From contig CM062218.1 in the NCBI GenBank assembly GCA_031216445.1, forward strand, positions 2,108,501 through 2,172,500: a stretch of 64,000 nt of DNA. The letters run 5' to 3'. Position numbers and translations under genes: made by a program. The notes beneath the pieces are model-generated. The model saw only the letters and a list, made by a program, of their open reading frames with translations. It was not told the DNA's origin and made no database searches. The DNA is from Lateolabrax maculatus. Taxonomy: Eukaryota > Chordata > Actinopteri > Acropomatiformes > Lateolabracidae. Positions within the stretch are counted from its first letter, which is position 1, and each line of letters starts with the position of its first letter. Shown here piece by piece: positions 1 to 13,000 of the stretch.

Positions 1-247
1 TGCAGCAGAATTCATTATAAGTCACATATCATCTCAAAGGATGTGTGATTTAGTCAAGGTAAACTACAGTGGGTATGTTATGGTAATAAAGCAACATGTC
101 ACACAGTGCAACACTGTGGCTCACTGATGTGTTTTTAATAGTTTTTTGACAACAATGGAGCACTTTGACACAGGGGAATAAGATATTTAAGGCTTTGGAT
201 GCACCGATAATACTTTACTACTTCTACATTTGTCTGACTCGATATGG

Positions 248-250
<3 letters not shown>

Positions 251-299
<49 letters not shown>

Positions 300-307
300 T
301 TCTCTCT
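251..307. repeat. CT microsatellite
   Basis: Uninterrupted CT copies followed by TTTCTC variants. Confidence 0.95.
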
Positions 308-2910
308 ATGTCTCTCTACCGAGATGCAAACATGTTGCAACACATGGAGACATCTGATAGTTTTACCCACAATGCAGCTGTGAGAACACAGCCTGTGGGA
401 AAGGAAAACTGTGAGAGGAAGAGAAGTTCAACCTGGAGGGCGAGGGACAGACAGAGAGAAAAACATGCTTGAAACAGTAAAAAAGTAAAAGTCTAAATTC
501 TTTCACGAGTCCTATAAACTGAGTATCCTAATAGAAGTTTATGTAACAGTTCAAATTATAACACTTTTGAGGAATAGTAAGTAAAGAAGAGGAAACTAAT
601 TGCAAACGCTTCAGATTATAAGTCAGAAAAAAACATTTCACATTTAGACTGAAGCCTGAACTTGTGAACTTTCTACTTTTGATCTTTGTAAACTGCTTTA
701 GAAATTATGGGTCATCAGAGTCGTGTATTATTAAAAGAGAAGTGAACTCATGGTTAAACGCAGTGCTAAAATTACCAATGCTGTTTCCTTTTTCTCAGCC
801 TCTATTTTAACGGCGCTCTGGTAACCTTCCAGGTTTTTTGGGGGGGGGGGGCTTCTTACCAGTGAGTGTGTGAATCAGACCAGACAACATATAAATGAGT
901 GGGAAAGTTTGAAGCAGAGTGAAACCAGGCTCCGGAGTTTGTTCATACTGAAACTAACTCTGGGACAGGGTGTCTCTGAGGTCCCCGTCCTGCTCAAGTG
1001 TCTATGAGCAAAACAGAGGAATGGTGACACATCGTGATCTCTTCTCTCCTGGCAATAAGGTGTCATATAATAGTAGAAATTTTAATTTTCTTTAAAGGTA
1101 CAACCATGTTTTCTGTGGAGTTACTCCTCGTGGCAGTGAGCAATAACAGTTGAGCCCCATCGCAAAACAACAGACAACAGTCTGAAGAAGCAGAAGTAGT
1201 TCTGAGTTTGAAGCAGGACTCTCCCACGTGCCTCTGACAGTCTGTGTGATACAAATGCTATCCGTAAATATCTGCAAGTTCCAAAAACACCATCTGCATG
1301 CAGCCCAAAGATTTATGGCGGTGTGGACTGTGCTGATCGACAAAAATGTGTGGAGACGTCCGTGTATGTGGACACCCAGCGTGGTATGAACAGAACCATG
1401 TCCACTGTCTGCGTCCACATTCGTTTTTGGACTATATCCGCCCCTTTAGTTGCACATCAAACTACTTTTTGGAGTAAATTCAAGATAACCCACAAACCTT
1501 TTGGAAAGGTGCGTGAGGTTTTATCTCCGCCTGTGGGTCCACAATAAAGTCTGCAAAAATCCAGTCTTTCTATACTACCTGTATCTACGAGTCTAAATTA
1601 AAGATTTGTTTTTGAAAGAGTTCCTTTAACCAGAACATTACTTCCTAAAACAGTCCAGTAACCAGATCTCTTGAAGTTATTTCTTTACTTTAAAGAGTTT
1701 ATGAAACATCTCTTTATACTAATATCTCTGCTCTATGGAAATGATTGATCACCTTAAGATAATTGCTCCCATGTTTGACTGTTCAAATGGACATTTTCTC
1801 ATGTAAGTCTGTGAGTTTAAAACTGCTGGGCAACATATTCCACATAATGAATGCGGCTCAAAAACAGCAACACTGATACATGAAACTTAGATAACCCCTG
1901 AATAAAATCTGTTGCAGCCTCTGCCAGCTGACCCCTGATCTGTTGTTCCAGAGTAGGCCAGTAGTTTTTCTATCTTTGTGTGAGAGCGAGAGAGTGAAAC
2001 AGAGGGTGGTTTGTTCCTCACTGTGTGCTGTCCCGGGCAGAGAGAGGCAGCAGAGGGAGGAAAAAAAAGACAATGGAGGAATTTAACAGCTGGCAAAGAA
2101 ACGAGGGGAGGGGGCACTCCTTCCCTCTGCCCCCTCGTCCTCTCGCGCCTTCTCTCTCTTCCTGTTTCGTTCTCCCACTCCCATTCTCGCCAGATACAGT
2201 AGATTAAAGTCCACATTTATGTGTCTTTCCTATCTCCTACATTGTGACTCTTTTACTTTTATCTCACAGTCTTTTATTCATTCCCTCTCTCTTTTTAATA
2301 ACTCCTCCTTTGGCTGTCTCCCCCCTCTCTCTCTCCCTCTCCCCGTCTTTGTTTTTCTCCTTTTCCTCCCTTTCACTTGCTCTCTTGGCAGCGAGTTAAG
2401 AGTCCGTCGTTATTTTTACTTTCTCTCTGGATTCAAAGGAAAATGTGTGTGAGGTTGTGACTCTGCTCCAGACATTTGTTCTGCAGACTATTTGTAGTGC
2501 GTGTTTTTACATTCCTATTGTCTCTGGGATTTTTTCCCTATCCCCGGGGCTTTTAGTCAAGTTTTTATAGTAATAATACCCAGCTTCATATCAGTATACT
2601 TCTTTGTTTCTGATTCATTTAATGAGAAGGATCCAGCCAGAAGGAGCGTTGGAGAGATTTCTCTCTATTATTGATCACATCATTAAAGCTTTTAAAGTGA
2701 ATGCTCTGAAGACTTTTTTCCCCAAATAAAGGTCATTGTGAACAGTCAGCTGTCTTGTCTTCAGCTCGCATCTTTTCCGCAAAACAAGTTGGAGTCAGCT
2801 CGGCCTGAACAGTGTTTCACTCGTGCTTGTTGCACATCATCCCGTAAGTGTCGGTTATAGTCGCAGCGGCTGCCGTTCAGCAGGAGTTACATGCTGCAGG
2901 TCTGCTTGAT

Positions 2911-3400
2911 ACACGACGTGGCCAAAAGTGTGTGGACAGTTGAACACCTCATTCAAAACAGCCTCCACTCTTCTGGTTTCAGTCTTTCAGATGTTGAACC
3001 AGGCTGCATGTGATTTGATCCCATTCAGACAGCAGAGCAGCATTAGTGAGGTCCGACATTGACGTTGGGTGATGAGGTCTGGTTCACAGTCGGCGTTCTA
3101 GCTCATCCCAGAGGTGTTGGACGGGTTTCAGGTCAAGTTCTTCCACACCAAACACCATTGGGAAAACCACTTCTTTATGGAGCTGGCTTTGTGGGCCTTC
3201 CCCTTTGCTCTCTGGGTAGATAGAGCACATACCACAAAGGCTGAGTCCTTATCCGAGTCCAGCCTGGGGCCCTTTGCTGCAGGTCATCCCAATCCCCCCA
3301 TGCACTAAGCTGGCCTTGTGCTTGGGGGTTTGTCATGCTGAAACATGAAAAGGCAAAACACAACCATTGTATGCTTTAACATTAAGGTTTCCATGTGTCT
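2911..3400 (-). mobile_element. Tc1-like transposase relic
   Basis: Read on the minus strand, the segment follows the 3' half of teleost Tc1-like transposases. It includes a FxxQHDxxP-type stretch (here QHDKPP from 3345-3325), the EELDLKP region, the PNLTNA region near 3030-3050 and the terminal sequence about a plant-like 'CCAAAAGT' end at 2921-2928. Many frame breaks and missing pieces make it dead. The 3' terminal portion is toward the low coordinates. Confidence 0.75.
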
Positions 3401-3904
3401 ACATATGCTTGGATATATTGTGTGTTAGATATTGTGGCCAATCAAACGTGCTAAGAGTCATCTATTAAATTCAGTTGTTATTATGAAATACAGCTGTGGA
3501 ATTAAATAATTTGAAAACTATGTCACGTGATATGTGAACACACCTGAGAGTGTGTGTACGTCACCTGACGTCTGTCTGCATCCTTTTAATGAAAGATTTC
3601 ACGTACAGACTGTCTGTGGTTAATGTTTCCTGGGAAAGTCCTCCGGTTCTCAGGAGGATGGAAATGAACCAGTTTAAGTTTTTTTTTTGTCTTCACATTG
3701 TGGAGAGAAAGTTCTCCTTTGGGACACGTAACTTTTCATTTGTGATTTGTTGAAGCAAAAAAAAAAAAAAACCCACATAAAGTCACCAGGCTTGTTTGTG
3801 TGTTTTTCCCAACATGCTGCTGTAAAGCTTCTACGAATAAGATGTCGAAATACAAGATTAACTTGATAAATTCACAGTTGAATTTCATGATCTGCCTCTT
3901 TTAG

Positions 3905-3964
3905 GTTGAATACTCCTTCAACTACCTGGATATCCAAGGAATCAGCAGCAACAAGCCCACTCAG

Positions 3965-4021
<57 letters not shown>

Positions 4022-7000
4022 ATAAGCAGTAATGCACAATAAGTGTTGCATTATTGTGCATTACATTTATGACATACAAACACACCTGACCACACCTGGA
4101 CCGCAGCTTAAAAGTTACACACACTGATTCCAAAATCACTGATGTCTTTCAACACCGCCCACGTTTCAGGGAGGATAAGGAGGGATATTGAAGACTGATT
4201 AATTGAATGTCGTATTGGCACACAAACATGTTAACTTGAACCACCTTTTTGTGAAGTCTGTTTCGTGTGTGTAGGTTTAAACTCTTGACGCTGTAACCGC
4301 TTCTCCCAGTTTCTTCTTCACGGTGGTCTTTCATAACAGGTTGTTTTCGACTCGTTCATTTCCTGCTCCTTTGTGTGTGTCGCCCCCTGCAGCTGGTGTT
4401 GGAGAACGAGCGCGGCCCATGGAGCCTCCGGCTGGGCTCGGTGGAGAAGGTGGACGAGGTGATCGCTCACGTCGGCACCTGTCTTCTCCGGATCTGCCCC
4501 ACGGGCTCACCTGTGTAGGTACCACACAAGAGCCCAAGTGACGGGGAGGAGACAGGGAGCACTTCAGGGGCCCTCAGAGGGCTGGACAGAGAGGGAAAGT
4601 CTGACTGTTTACACTGTCACTACACTTTAAATGATTATTCAGGGACTATGTAGATTTTAAAATGATTACAAATTATGTGTAAAGTTCAAGATAAATGACC
4701 AAATGAAAGTATTTACTAATTGTGAAAGAAAGACAATATGACTTGAAAGGAATGTTAATGTTATTGTGTGAAAAATGATTATGTTAAAGTTAAACATTTT
4801 GGCATTAATATGGTAAATGTAACTTTTGTTTATTGTTACTCTTGATATCGAATGAGGTATTTTTGTATTATTTTGACTAATTCTATGTGTAATTATTATT
4901 TACACGAAGAAATTTCAATTTCAAAGAACATATATTTTGTATTAAAGTTCAACATTTGATTGTCATAGGAGACAGTGATGTTAGAAATAAAGATTCAATC
5001 ACGAGTAGATGAATCGATTAGTCAACAGAAAATTAATCTGCTACAATTTTAGCTGTTTAACTGTTGATCATTTTGAAACAATTCCAGCTCCTCAAATGTG
5101 AAGATGTGCTGCTTTTATTTGTTTTATAATCATTGTAAACAGAATATGTTTGGTCAGACGTCACTTTGGACTCTGGGCCCTTGATTTTATAGACTAATCG
5201 AGACAATGATCTGCATACTGATCGATCATGAAAATGGTGTGAAGTGCTTGGAAACCCACCCACCCAGATACAGGAAGTTTCCCTTTCTGAGATTCAAGTT
5301 TAGTAGTACATGTTGCTCACCCCTCTTCGTCTTCCTCTTCCTCCCTCCCTCTCTCTGTAAGGAAGAAAGGTGATGAGGAAGTTGAGTCTGAAGCCTCCGG
5401 AGAGGACGGCGGCGCTCCAGGCCATCTGGGACGAACAGGGTTCAGCGGACCTGGGACCCTGCGGTAAATCAGCCCCGAAATGTGAAAAATACATCCAGTG
5501 AAATGTTTAACGTGTCTGAATTGAAGTGCTGAAGGTTGATGTTGACCCTTTGCAGGCGGGTTTTCTCATCAGTACTGGTGTGTGTCTGATTACCTGGGTC
5601 TGCCGTACAGAGAGGAAGTCCAATGGGTCGGTGCTGTAGCTTTTTATTTTCTGCTTTTATCACTTATTTCTATTTTTTATTGTCTTTATATTCTTTGTTC
5701 CGTTTCCTGCTTCTTCTTTTTTGACTCTGCTGCTTTTTCTGACAAGCCTGCAGGTGCTCATTCTTCTGCCTTTTCCTACTACTTCTTCTTTGTCTTCACA
5801 GTTATTCTTGTTTTTCTTCTGCTTAATATTCATTTTATGGTTTGAGCTTCCTCTTATATTTTCTTCATTTGGTCCTCATGTATTCTTCTGCTTTTTGTGT
5901 TTTCTTTCTTGTTTCTTTTGTTTTATTTTCCATCTTTTCTTCTCCTGCTGCTTCAGACTTTCTCACTGCCAAGTCGTACCATATCTCCCTCTGCTGCCGC
6001 TGTTTCCCTCCGTTTGTGTTTTCTGCTGCTGTTCAGCTTCATGTTGTAGCTGAACACACCATCGTGAAGCTATTTGCCCTCTTTGATTTTTTTGTCTGCC
6101 ATCTCACCTCTTGTCCAGGATGTGGACACCATCTATCTCACTCAGGACACCAGAGAACTCAACCTGCAGGACTTCATTCACCTGGAGAACAGGTATGTAA
6201 GCACACTTCAGCTTCTGGGTTGATCATGTAGAGATTAGAGACTTGGACTATGAATTTTAAGATTTTGACCAAGATGAAGGTGGGCTGATGAGAAAGACTT
6301 TTACCCTGTGTGATGTAAATGTAGAAATGCAATTATTTTATTTTATTTTACTTTCAATAGTTTCTGAAAGCTTTTTCTTATTATCACATGTTATCCATAG
6401 AATATAATGACTGACAGCAGAATCTGTAAGGTTTTTTTGTTTTATGTTGGGTGTTTTTTTCACTGCAGGGATCTGGTGGCGATCATCGCAGTTCTGGAGT
6501 ACAACCAGTGGTTCACCAAACTCTCCACCAAAGACTCCAAACTGGTAACATGGATACATTATACATAAAGTATATTTAAAAAACACAGAACAAAATGCGT
6601 CAGCAGAAACCACCTGATACTGTAGACGTGAAGGGAAAAATGATCCATTATACTAATTCTGTGTCTGCCTCCCAGTCGACGGATGTGTGCGACCAGATCC
6701 TCAGAGTGGTGGCTCGATCCAGCCGGCTGGAAGAGCTGGTGCTGGACAACGCTGGACTCAGAAGGTCAGAGGTCAAATAACAGAACTGATGTCCTGCCCC
6801 CCCGTCTCTCTCAACAGTCAACTGATCAGCAAAATAACATGTTTATCTTTATCTGATTCCCAGTTCTCGATATAAGAGTAAATCAACTGTTTGCGACCAA
6901 AGTCCAGTTAGGATATCACATGAGTGTTTGTTAGTGTGTTGATTGTGCTGATGAAAGGGGAGAAAGTTTGACAGCATCACGTTCTCTACAGCCGCTCACT

Positions 7001-10000
7001 GATTTGTGACATTTTTGTTTCTTGTTTCTCGTCCTCAGTGATTTTGCTCAGAAGCTGGCCAGCGCTCTGTCACACAACCCCGCCTCCACGCTGCACACGC
7101 TCAACCTGAGCAACAACTCGCTGGAGGACAAAGGTTAAAACGTGTGCCCACACACACACACACACACACACCCCCTGTACACTGTTTTTATTGTGTGTTT
7201 ATTATGTGTTTTAAAATAGATAGAGAGGAGTTGTTCTTCCTGATATGGCACATTTGACTGATATATTATTGTTTCTTCTACAATATGCAAAATATTTGAT
7301 TATCTTTTCACTGCTGTTGTAATTGTTCCTTTACTGCATTTGCATTAAAATGGTCTCTAATGGTTTAAAATGTAGTTTTCTGAATCATGCAGATGCTCTG
7401 TTGATGAGGGTTCTCAGGCGAGGGAGCCATGCGCCCTCTGGTGGCCATGTTGCAGCCCCTCAGCTCTGTAAAGTCTGATAACTGCAATGATTGCATGTGT
7501 GTCGCTTTCTGCAGGAGCTTCTGCTCTGAGTGCTCAACTCGCCAAACTGCCCATGGGTTTGAAGCACCTGAACCTCTCCAGGACCTCCATGTCTCCCAAA
7601 GGTGAGCGCGCAGGAAAACACAAAGATCTGGTGATACTTCATTATTGCCCCGGGTTATTTTTTAAGGAGAAACATTTGTCTTTTTCTTGCAGGTGTGAAC
7701 AGCCTTTGTCAGGCTCTCTGTGCCAACCCGGCCGTCGCCTCCACCCTCACGCACCTCGACCTGTCGGGAAACTCGCTCAGAGGCGACGACCTGCAGGTTC
7801 GCCACCACCTCCCCCGCTTCTGTCATATCCAACTTCAAGATAAACCCCACAGTTTATTGAGGCTTTACATAAAACATTGGACAAAATTAAAGAAAGGCAT
7901 CGCTCACACTACAATTAAAGCTGTTTTTAAGTATTTTTTTAAGTTTGGAGCAGCAGTTATGTGTTTGTATAGATGTCTAATGTGTGTTTTTTAATTCTGC
8001 ACAGAACCTGCACAGCTTCCTGAGTCACTCAAACTGCCTGGAGACTCTGGATCTGTCCAACAGTGACTGCTCTCTGGAGCAGGTAAAAGCAGCTCATACA
8101 AACATATACGCATAAAACCTTGAGGAGCCAAAGAAAAGACACGTTTGACAATGTAAAAATATAAAATAACAAATAAAAGAAAATAACTGCTGATGTTGTT
8201 TGGAATAAATCATAGAAGGCAAAGTAGAGTTTCTGTGCAGTTTCAGTTTCTTTTGCTAAAGTTCAGTTTTGTGGTTTTCTTTAGGTGTGTACGTCTCTGC
8301 TCAAAGGATCCTTGAAGCATCTTTCTGTCCTTAACATGTCAAAGACAGTGTATTCTCAAAGGTCAGATATTAAACTCACCCCCATCTTCTAACAGCAGAC
8401 AACTCGTGAACTTTCTCATATTGTTACAGATATATTACAGATTACATTCTCTCACACAGGCAGATTACCTCTCCAACATACCAACATTTAACAGATGCCA
8501 CTATTCGATATAGTTTAAATGTACATTTAACTAAACAGTTTGAGATGCACAGTAGTTGTTTTTTGTTCTGAATGTATTATTGCATCCTGCACTGTTGACT
8601 TTAACATGTCTCCTTTCACATTCACACAGGAAGTGTAAAGAAATCCCTTCGTCCTTTAAGCAGTTCTTCAGCTCCGCTCATGCTCTGAGCTCAGTCAGTC
8701 TGTCGGGAACCAGACTGCCTCTGGAGGCTCTCAAGTAAGAAAATATTACCAAGACGCACAGCAATAAAACATTTTTAGTTCACAAGTTTACTTCCTGCAG
8801 TCCAAAACAGAAAGAGAAAGAGTCATTGCCTCACATTTATGTTTTTGCTTCAAATTTTGATTGTGTGAAAGTTTTTCATTCTTTCATTTTGACTTGTAGC
8901 TATGAGTGAATAACAACAGTTACGCTGTGTTTTCCCATTAATAACTGGCTATTTTTATAGCATACAGATAAGCTGCTGATGGCAGAACATTTTTCATTGA
9001 GAGAGGGCTTTGCATCATTGTTCAAGTCCTACAGGGAGAAATCCATAAAACACAAGAAAACACGGATTACTAGCAAAGTTGTAGGACAAAGAAATTGAAA
9101 CAATGCAGCCAAAAGGCAGTTTGAATAACAGGAATTACTTTTTTTTCTACTTGTAGTATTCAAAAATATCAAATATCAAGCTCAATCAATGAGCCTGCTG
9201 TCTGTAAGCTGTTGTTGAACTGACTGTCTGATGAGTCACTGGCTTTTCTGTCTGCAGAGCATTGTTGTTGGGTCTCGGCTGCAACCCAAACCTCAGCGAC
9301 GTGTCTCTGGATCTCAGCTGCTGTGAGGTAAAACCGACACTTAGCAACACTTTAAATTCTCAGTGTGACTCTGTTTAAACTCACACAAAGGAAAAAAAAT
9401 GAAGAAGCATTCAGTAAATGTGCGGAAATTTAAAAAAAACACTATTGAGATCCGACCCCTCTTTTGCTCCCAGCTGCGTTCAGGAGGCTCCCAGATCCTG
9501 GAGGGTTGTGTCGCTGAGATTCCCAACATCTCCAGTCTGGACATTTCTGACAACGGTGAGGAACATTTTTAGATTTGGAGCATTTATGGTGCAGCTGTAT
9601 CGACTTTGATCGTGACCTGTTCATGTGCTCCTCTGCTCAGGTCTGGACATGGATCTGACCACCCTGCTGGTCTGGCTGGCCAAGAACCGCTCCATCAGAC
9701 ACCTTTCACTGGGCAAAAACTTCAGTAACATCAAGTCCAAGTGGGTGACAAACTCACAGCAAACACTTCCTAAAAAATAACATCTTAACTGGATTTATTA
9801 TTTAAAAACTAGTAGTTAATAATGAATGAAAGAGTCTTAAAATTGCAATTATTTTATGTCATTTACTGTTTAATTGAATTACTCAGTACATTGGTTTGTC
9901 ATTTAATCACATTTTAATTGTCTACTTATTTTTCTCCAGAAATGTGGCTCAAGTCCTTGACAACCTGGTTCACATGATTCAAGAGGAGGAATCAGTGAGT

Positions 10001-13000
10001 GAAACTTTTCAACATCACTTACAATCTTTTTTCTTTTAAAGTGTCCTCGTGATTGGATCAACTTTTACATTTCCTTTCATTCATATGAGTCTCTTTCTTT
10101 GTGTCTGCCTGTTTTCTTCTTCCTTCTGTTACCTCTGTTACCCATCATTGAGGCTTTAGCTTTATACTGAAGCAATCCTTATAATGTTAAAAATAAAATA
10201 TATTAAGATTATCCAATAAACAAGCGTCCTGTAAAATGTTTTCCCCTGCAGCCGCTGACCTCGCTGTCCCTGGCCGACTCCAAGCTGAAGGCCGACCTCT
10301 CCATCGTCCTCAACGCTCTGGGCAGCAACACCTCTCTCACCAAAGTGGACATCAGTGGAAATGCCATGGGAGACATGGGCGCCAAGATGCTGGCCAAAGC
10401 CCTGCAGATCAACACCAAACTCAGGTGTGCAACTTATCGCTTGGCCGATATTGGTCTATCACAGATATATTGAGTTATATATGAATATGAATAAACTTTA
10501 TTTTTAAACAGTATAATGCAGAAAGAGATGCTACGGGTAATGTCTGTTGTTTAGCTATTTATTTTATTAGTATTCTTTATTTAAATAGTCTGCAATTGAC
10601 TGATACTTAACATACAGTACAGATTTATATTTTGCTCTTTATTTTTGTTTTTATTTATTCTTTATTTTCTCAGTGTTTATTTCAAGAATTGTTATAATAA
10701 TGTTAAATATGCTTTGAAAGCAGCCGTCTGAGTACCTTTGCATAGTCATATCCACATAGAAAAAAGTCAATTTTCATTCCAGCTCAAAAATTTGGAATCA
10801 GCTGCCATACGGGTTATTGGTGAATTTTTCCCCTCTAAAATTGTTATCTGCCTCAAAAAATCCCATTTTGGTCGTCCTCTAGTTTTTTCATCTCCCTGGT
10901 TTGTGTGTGTGCAGGACAATAGTGTGGGACAGAAACAACATCAGCCCTCAGGGTCTACAGGACGTCGCTGCTGCTTTGGAGAAGTAAGTATGAAGCAGTC
11001 TGTCAATGTATCACGTCTTATTTTAACACAGTCTGAGTTGTTGCTTTAAACCCTAAAACTTTGTACTAGTATTATAATTCACTATTTTCTCTCCACATCA
11101 GGAACTACACCATTCGTTTTATGCCTATTCCCATCATGGATGCTGCTCAGGCGCTGAAGGCGAACCCAGACAAGACAGAGGACGCCTTACTAAAGGTTGT
11201 TGCCCTGTTTTAAAATATGGATCAATGTAGATTTTTGCAGTTTTGTAAACAGTGCTCCATAGTCTGATTACACATTTCTGAAGGTCATTTTGAGATGTGA
11301 ATTTTAATTTGTTTGTGTTGTGTGTTGTGATGCAGATGGAGCAGTACCTGCTGAGGAACCATGAGACGCGTAAATACCTCCAGGAGCAGGCGTACAGGCT
11401 GCAGCAGGGAATAGTCACCACCACCACGCAACAGGCAGGCACAGCAACACACACACACACACACACACTAGATTTGCATGGTTTCATTAACATTGGCTGA
11501 CCTCTAACCTCTCTGCGATGCAGATGATGGACATGATGTGTGTGAAGGTTCAGGACCACCTGAACTCTCTGAGGTTCACAGAGACCAGCTTGGTCCAGGA
11601 GGACATGAAGGTGGCAGAGAACCTCATGAAAGACGCCAGGAACTCCAAGACAGTAAGAAGACATGAATCACAGAAATAAGACCCTCAATCCACAAGCTTC
11701 CATTTCCTGAGACACTAAATACATCCCCCCTGCCTGCCCTGCAACAAGCTCCTGTCATGCAGCATGCATTTGGTGTTTGAGGCACACATACAGCTATCAA
11801 TAATTACAATCATTTCATACATTAATGTTAGACACTGAAACTGCTTTTTAGTCTTTATTTTTGGCTCAACAAAGCTTTCAGAGCTATAAAATGTTACCCA
11901 GCCTTGACTGATAAAAACATTTAAATGCAAAGAGAATGGAGATTACGCCACAAAAATAAAAAAACACTTATCTCTGTACCTCACTCATCCCTCCAGCTGC
12001 TCCGCAACCTGTACCACCTGAGGAGTGGGGGGTCCAAGGGAGCATGTGTTGGAGCCATTCAGGACAAACTGGAGTCGATGGCCGGAGAGGTGGCCAGTGT
12101 GATGGAGGAACAGCTGCAGGTACTGATCCGAGTCCGGCAGCTGCTGTTTTTACCTCGACACCAACAGTGACATGCTGCCTTCTGTGCACTGTAAAGGTTA
12201 AACTGTGCTTACTCGTCCTCCCCAGACAATGCTGGTGTCCATGGTGGACGCTGCGGAGGGGCTGTGTCCTAATGTGATGAAGAGGAGCAGCCTTCGCCAG
12301 GAGCTGCTGAAGGCGGGGGGAGGGAGGACGACCGTTCCTCGCAGCTTCGTCACCACCACGCTGCTGGAGCAGTCCGGGGTCGACATCGTCAACAAGATCA
12401 GGTCTGAACCGTGTGTTTACCCGGTTACCTTAGTATGAGCTTCATCAGGTCTGTTGGTTATCGAGTTGTAACGTCTTGCCCCCATCTTTCAGTTATCAGT
12501 AAAAAAGTCCCTGACTGGTATTTTCAGGAGAACAAGTCCAGTATTTAGCCATGTTACTGCAGCTGATGTGTGATTTCAAGGTGATAAATATAGATATCTG
12601 TCATGTGCTCCCATAACAAACTGGTTTTCTGTGACATCCCTGTGCTGATTCTAATTGTACAGACTGAATGTACAGTAGGGTGTGATAAGGAGGCAACAGA
12701 CCTATACACCATTCTTACCAAAGGATTCAAGAAAATGTTGGGTTTTTTTTGGTATTAACATGAGTGGAAACAGCAGCTTTGATGGATTTTTGTATTTAGT
12801 CAAGTTAAGTTTACACCAGAAGTCTTTTATAGGTCTTGGTGTTGTGTTAGGGACAATAACTATCTGATAACTATCTAAGAGATGAAAACTAAATGTGATT
12901 TTCTGTTCTGTATTGTGTTGCTATTTATGTGTGTTGTGTTTTCTTCTGTGTGAAACAGTGAAGTGAAGCTGAGTGTGGCATCATTTCTGTCTGATCGCAT

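Larger units (their letters stand above)
1..3904. other. upstream intron of carmil1 with repeats
   Basis: I find no convincing coding exon here. The missing CARMIL1 N-terminal residues (start of the PH domain) are not recognisable, so this is probably intron. It holds a CT microsatellite near 251-307, a G run at 839-852, pyrimidine-rich stretches around 2100-2400 and a Tc1-like relic at 2911-3400. Confidence 0.6.
3905..10983 (+). other. carmil1: carmil1 exon map, PH end, linker and LRR part
   Basis: Exons read from splice sites and phase: 3905-3964, 4393-4514, 5366-5463, 5556-5626, 6119-6192, 6469-6544, 6676-6764, 7039-7133, 7515-7601, 7693-7796, 8005-8082, 8285-8361, 8630-8734, 9258-9327, 9474-9555, 9641-9740, 9940-9994, 10252-10424, 10915-10983. 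Each starts after AG and ends before GT. The third exon start at 5366 is set by phase: an earlier AG would give the wrong frame. Exons from 6676 to 10983 encode successive leucine-rich repeats with LxxLxLSxN-type cores. Introns are mostly 0.1-1 kb. Confidence 0.9.
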
